Shown here: piece after piece, positions 61,661-64,000 of the stretch
How the letters are laid out: every line of letters begins with the position of its first letter
How positions within the stretch are numbered: position 1 is the stretch's first letter
Source: Basidiobolus meristosporus CBS 931.73
Taxonomy: Eukaryota; Basidiobolomycota; Basidiobolomycetes; Basidiobolales; Basidiobolaceae
NCBI GenBank assembly: GCA_002104905.1
Contig: MCFE01000066.1
Span: forward strand, 124,001 to 188,000
Length of the DNA stretch: 64,000 bases
Direction: 5' to 3'
The notes under the pieces: generated by a model
Seen by the model: the letters and a program-made list of their open reading frames with translations, nothing else
Database searches by the model: none
Told to the model about the DNA's origin: nothing
Made by a program: the position numbers and the translations under genes

Positions 61661-62394
61661 AGACTTGTTCCGTTGGATAGTGCCACATTAAGCCATGAGT
61701 GCCAAATGATGCCATAGTGTGCCAGAGAGGTCAAGTGAGCCTATACTTGGCCACACAGTGTGAAACACAGCTCTGCATCTTCATGTAAAGCAGCCCCTGT
61801 GTTTCACGCATTGCGCAGGAGAAAGTCCATTTTTTGACCTTTTTTTGTGGATCAATGTAGCTCAGGATGTGTGAGAGCACAGGAGAACTGAAGATATGCA
61901 TCTGGTACTCAATACCCATGGCACTCTGAATCTTGCTCCTGTAGCTTGTATCATGTCACAAAAATGAATGGCACTATCTTGGTCCACTGGTACTATCTGG
62001 CACTATATTTAAATATTAGCCCTAAAGTAAGATCTATACAAAGCACTTATAGTGCCGGATAGTACCAGTGGACCAAGATAGTGCCATTCATTTTTGTGAC
62101 ATGATACAAGCTACAGGAGCAAGATTCAGAGTGCCATGGGTATTGAGTACCAGATGCATATCTTCAGTTCTCCTGTGCTCTCACACATCCTGCATAACAC
62201 TGAACCAAAAAAAAAGGTCAAAAAATGGATTTTCTCCAACACAATGGGTGAAACACAGGGGCTGCTTTGCACAAAGATGCGGAGCTATGTTTCACACCCT
62301 GTGGCCAGGTAGAGGCTCAATTGGCCTCTCTGGCACACTATGGCATCATTTGGCACTCATGGCTCAATGTGGCACTATCCAACAGAACAAGTCT
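61661..62394. mobile_element. Foldback element (long inverted-repeat MITE) with 3-bp target duplication
   Basis: The 734-base element is almost entirely one inverted repeat: arms 61661-62007 and 62048-62394, each 347 bases, around a 40-base spacer. Outer ends are AGACTTGTTC...GAACAAGTCT. It is flanked by AAT at 61658-61660 and 62395-62397. The repeated subterminal word is TGGCACTAT. It encodes no protein. It interrupts the LINE endonuclease; taking it out with one AAT restores the frame ATSEFINSSSIPC. The terminal 28 bases match the right end of the Harbinger-like element at 4665-4692 with few changes, so that family is the likely source of the transposase that moved it. Confidence 0.92.
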
Positions 62395-62748
62395 AATGAA
62401 TTCTGATGTGGCCAAGAAAATTGCCAGTGTTATGGAGTTAGACAGAGATGGAGGGAGATAGATAATAATGGCTACTATAGTTGGAAGTGTTAGAGCATAG
62501 CAGTAATACTCATAGATGATGGATACATTTGCTGAGGGTGCAAGCTTAGAAGATGAAAGAGCAACAAGTGCCATTGAGTGAGCTGGAAATCTTGGGTGAG
62601 CAGATGAATATGCATTCAGTCTAGAGGGAAGTTTTGGCAACTTAACATCAATTAGTAGGAGCAAGGAATATTCCTTTTTCAGTAAGTTTTCTAATTCAGC
62701 TACAGTTGGAGTGATGGAGTTGCAATTGAGTAAGAGTATGTTTTGTAG

Positions 62749-62949
62749 TCAGGCAGACTCTGAGGTTGCCTGTTCCTGCTGAAACTCTTGCACTGCCCTT
62801 TGTAAATTTCCAGAATTATTCCACAACTCTTCAAATGGAGCTTGTGTAATGTCTTTCAGGATTCTAATTGCTTCCTCTTTCAAGAAGTAGGCCACATCAT
62901 AGGTTGGAGCCTGTTTCTTAATGGCAGCAAAGAAAGCCATAATTGCCAT
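62749..62949 (-). pseudogene. Short ORF at the 5' end of the main LINE copy (possible ORF1 end)
   Basis: The 66 residues (MAIMAFFAAIKKQAPTYDVA ... QEFQQEQATSESA) end at TGA 62749. The same frame then continues straight into the ORF2 endonuclease. It may be the C-terminal part of ORF1 in a 5'-truncated copy, or an ORF2 N-terminus with a stop mutation. It does not match the ORF1 at 63119-63847 in any stretch I can see. Confidence 0.4.
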
Positions 62950-62985
62950 GTGAGCTGGGGGCTTGTTGAATATTCCTGGCTCAGT

Positions 62986-63911
62986 GGGTTAGGGGGAGGG
63001 AAAGTCACCAAGGTAGGTGAAATCTTTATTTGAATGCAGACAAGTCTAACTACAAATAAAGAAGCCAGCTGGGAATAGAAGATTCCCAAAGTAAACACTA
63101 AGTTGAATATGAATAAATCTAAGCTAAAGTTAAGGCAGTATCCCAGAGTACACTGGAGTTCAGGCTCATGGGGGAGTGAAGTAGATAAGCTTGAGAGATA
63201 TAATAATCTTTCAAGAAGTGGGTAACAGCAGGTGAAGGGGAGTTTTTGATAAGTGAAGTGAATCTTGAGAGCAGAGATTCCTCTAATGAGAAGGTCTTGT
63301 AAACTGGAGAATCAGGAAACTCTTTAAAGGCATGGTCAGTAGGTTCCCAGTAAAACTGGTCAGAGACATTTTGAGAGAACTCTTTAGCAATACTTATGTC
63401 AAGTACTACTTCCAGAGTGTAATTGTTGATAAATCTTATGTTAACAATCTTGGATAAATTGTAACCTTGTTGCTTGAGATACATCCTATGTTCAGATATA
63501 GGAATAAACTCCACATTGGCAAAGTAGCAGACAGCCCAGTCAGTAGCAGGAGGCAAATCAGAAGTAGCAGGAAACTTTCTTTTAGTCTTGGGAGGAGCAG
63601 CAGGATGTCTTGAGGAAGCAGGAACAGGCTTTTTGACAGCTTCAGAGTAGGAAGAGTGAGCAGGAGCAGATGATTCTTGGGGAGTCTTGTTGACAGGAAC
63701 AGCTGGCAGAGAGACAATAGATTCTTGCAGATCAGAGAAGGCAGAAAACAGCTTTTGAACTTGTTTCTTGAGTAAAGCATTTTCAGCTTCAACAAGTGCA
63801 AGCCTTTCCTCAAGGAAGGAAATCTGAAGGGAATGAAGTGAAGGCATAAGAAATAAGAAGAAGAGGGTAAGATGGGGTGGGTGGGTGGGAAAATTAGCAG
63901 GGAGAAGAGAA
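62986..63911 (-). mobile_element. ORF1-only LINE derivative (non-autonomous)
   Basis: A 926-base unit lying between two LINE tails. On the minus strand it starts right after the CCCTAACCC end of the preceding LINE (63912), carries ORF1 (63847-63119), a short 3' UTR, and finishes with its own LINE tail (AAATAAAGATTTCACCTACCTTGGTGACTTTCCCTCCCCCTAACCC) at 62986. There is no ORF2. The tail belongs to the same subfamily as the main LINE copy at 58543. The arrangement parallels mammalian HAL1 elements, which are ORF1-only LINE derivatives. Confidence 0.6.
63119..63847 (-). CDS. LINE ORF1 protein (coiled coil plus RNA-binding-type domain)
   Basis: An intact 242-residue frame from ATG 63847 (MPSLHSLQISFLEERLALVE). 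The N-terminus is a strong coiled coil with leucine heptads (LVEAENALLKKQVQKLFSAF). A Pro/Lys-rich basic linker (KKPVPASSRHPAAPPKTKRK) follows. A globular domain of about 110 residues comes next (DWAVCYFANVEFIPISEHRM ... IVNIRFINNYTLEVVLDIS), with a beta-alpha-beta look compatible with an RRM-like ORF1 fold. The C-terminus is SSVLWDTALTLA. LINE ORF1 proteins bind the element RNA and act as chaperones. The frame continues upstream into the previous LINE tail without a stop, but that part is not coding by context. Confidence 0.65.
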   Translation of the reverse strand: MPSLHSLQISFLEERLALVEAENALLKKQVQKLFSAFSDLQESIVSLPAVPVNKTPQESSAPAHSSYSEAVKKPVPASSRHPAAPPKTKRKFPATSDLPPATDWAVCYFANVEFIPISEHRMYLKQQGYNLSKIVNIRFINNYTLEVVLDISIAKEFSQNVSDQFYWEPTDHAFKEFPDSPVYKTFSLEESLLSRFTSLIKNSPSPAVTHFLKDYYISQAYLLHSPMSLNSSVLWDTALTLA

Positions 63912-64000
63912 GGGTTAGGGGGGAGACAGTCACCAACAGGTGAAATCTTTATTTCAGTTGAAACAAAGAAGCCAGCACTACTGTTGTAGCTTTGATACAA
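63912..64000 (-). mobile_element. 3' end of another LINE copy, continuing beyond the window
   Basis: The minus strand enters from beyond 64000 with LVSKLQQ and the stop TAG (63978-63980), identical to the ORF2 end of the copy at 57295. The 3' tail that follows (ACAAAGAAGCC-type, CACCTGTTGGTGACTG, CCCCCCTAACCC) ends at 63912. It belongs to the same subfamily as the 57231 copy and lies head to tail with the ORF1-only element. Confidence 0.8.

Larger units (their letters stand above)
58637..62747 (-). pseudogene. LINE ORF2: AP endonuclease and reverse transcriptase
   Basis: Assembled in order on the minus strand. The endonuclease start is ILLLNCNSITPTVAELENLL (about 62735), then IVAIIIYLPPSL, the metal site VVGDINIPH (61636), and the SDHKPI motif (about 61400). 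The reverse transcriptase follows: NTAPGHDLITYNLLR, GSYRPVSLLPTCRKIFE, LFDITKAFDSVDR with the first catalytic Asp, GVVQGSVLGPLLF, and LYADDIKIA with YADD intact (about 60075). Damage: a frameshift near 59815 and a stop in LLK-stop-YVLPVLEFGL near 59757. The protein ends DYLLERL at 58637. It would nick target DNA and copy the LINE RNA there. The endonuclease and RT core are well kept, so the element was active not very long ago. Confidence 0.82.
58543..62985 (-). mobile_element. LINE (non-LTR retrotransposon), main copy with two nested insertions
   Basis: The minus strand carries the end of an ORF1-like frame (62949-62749), AP endonuclease, reverse transcriptase and a C-terminal domain, then a short 3' UTR. 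It ends in the stem-loop TCACCAACTTGGTGA, TTTCCCTCCCC and two TAACCC-type units at 58543. A foldback element (61661-62394) and a solo LTR (58826-59346) sit inside it; without them the coding region is continuous apart from point lesions. There is no RNase H domain that I can recognise. The element begins directly after the tail of the ORF1-only copy at 62986. Confidence 0.8.

Noticed and set aside
62068-62461. Open frames inside the foldback element
   Set aside because: They are produced by the inverted repeat arms and have no protein match; frames on opposite arms mirror each other.
63848-64000. N-terminal extension of LINE ORF1 up to the window edge
   Set aside because: This part is the 3' tail of the preceding LINE copy read through by chance; the coiled coil starts at ATG 63847.

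Overview
The window looks like nuclear DNA of a fungus, most likely an early-diverging (non-Dikarya) one. The evidence is a dense set of intron-containing fungal genes (short GT-AG introns of about 50-90 nt, some genes with more than ten), a chitin-binding GPI-type wall protein, striatin, a VPS9-CUE Rab5 exchange factor, ATG8, Ty1/copia and LINE retroelements, and TTAGGG-type telomeric motifs. Genus cannot be read from the sequence; a repeat-rich zoopagomycete or mucoromycete-grade fungus would fit, but that is a guess.

Layout. Positions 1-9361 are an AT-rich graveyard of mobile elements: a decayed PIF/Harbinger-like DNA transposon (transposase 3560-4519, divergent companion ORF 2032-3230), a degenerate Ty1/copia element on the minus strand (4693-8922) whose RNase H end is cut off at the Harbinger terminus, an inverted LTR piece, and a second copia remnant running up to the stop codon of the first host gene.

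Positions 9362-56201 are a gene-rich block with no recognised transposon: kynurenine 3-monooxygenase (-), the NatC subunit NAA35 (+), a heat-shock factor (+), a mitochondrial-looking DEAH/RHA helicase (+), a branched-chain aminotransferase (-), striatin (+), the very large ribosome-biogenesis protein UTP20 (+), a PRL phosphatase (-), the FMC1 ATP-synthase assembly factor (-), a CCCH plus Pumilio RNA-binding protein (+), a possible Byr4/Bfa1-like septation regulator (-), a chitin-binding GPI-type protein (-), a VPS9-CUE protein (-), ATG8 (+) and a GCK-III (MST3/4-like) kinase (-). Striatin and GCK-III kinases are both members of the STRIPAK complex, so two of its components lie about 26 kb apart.

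Positions 56904-64000 are a second transposon cluster, all LINE copies on the minus strand. Their 3' ends share a small stem-loop and finish in one to two CCCTAA units, the C-strand telomere motif. One copy holds only ORF1. The main copy (58543-62985) carries two datable nested insertions: a 734-bp foldback element with 347-nt arms (61661-62394, 3-bp target duplication AAT) and a 521-bp solo LTR (58826-59346, 5-bp target duplication AAAGG). Removing either one restores the LINE reading frame. The foldback ends match the surviving Harbinger end at 4665-4692, which links the two transposon clusters.
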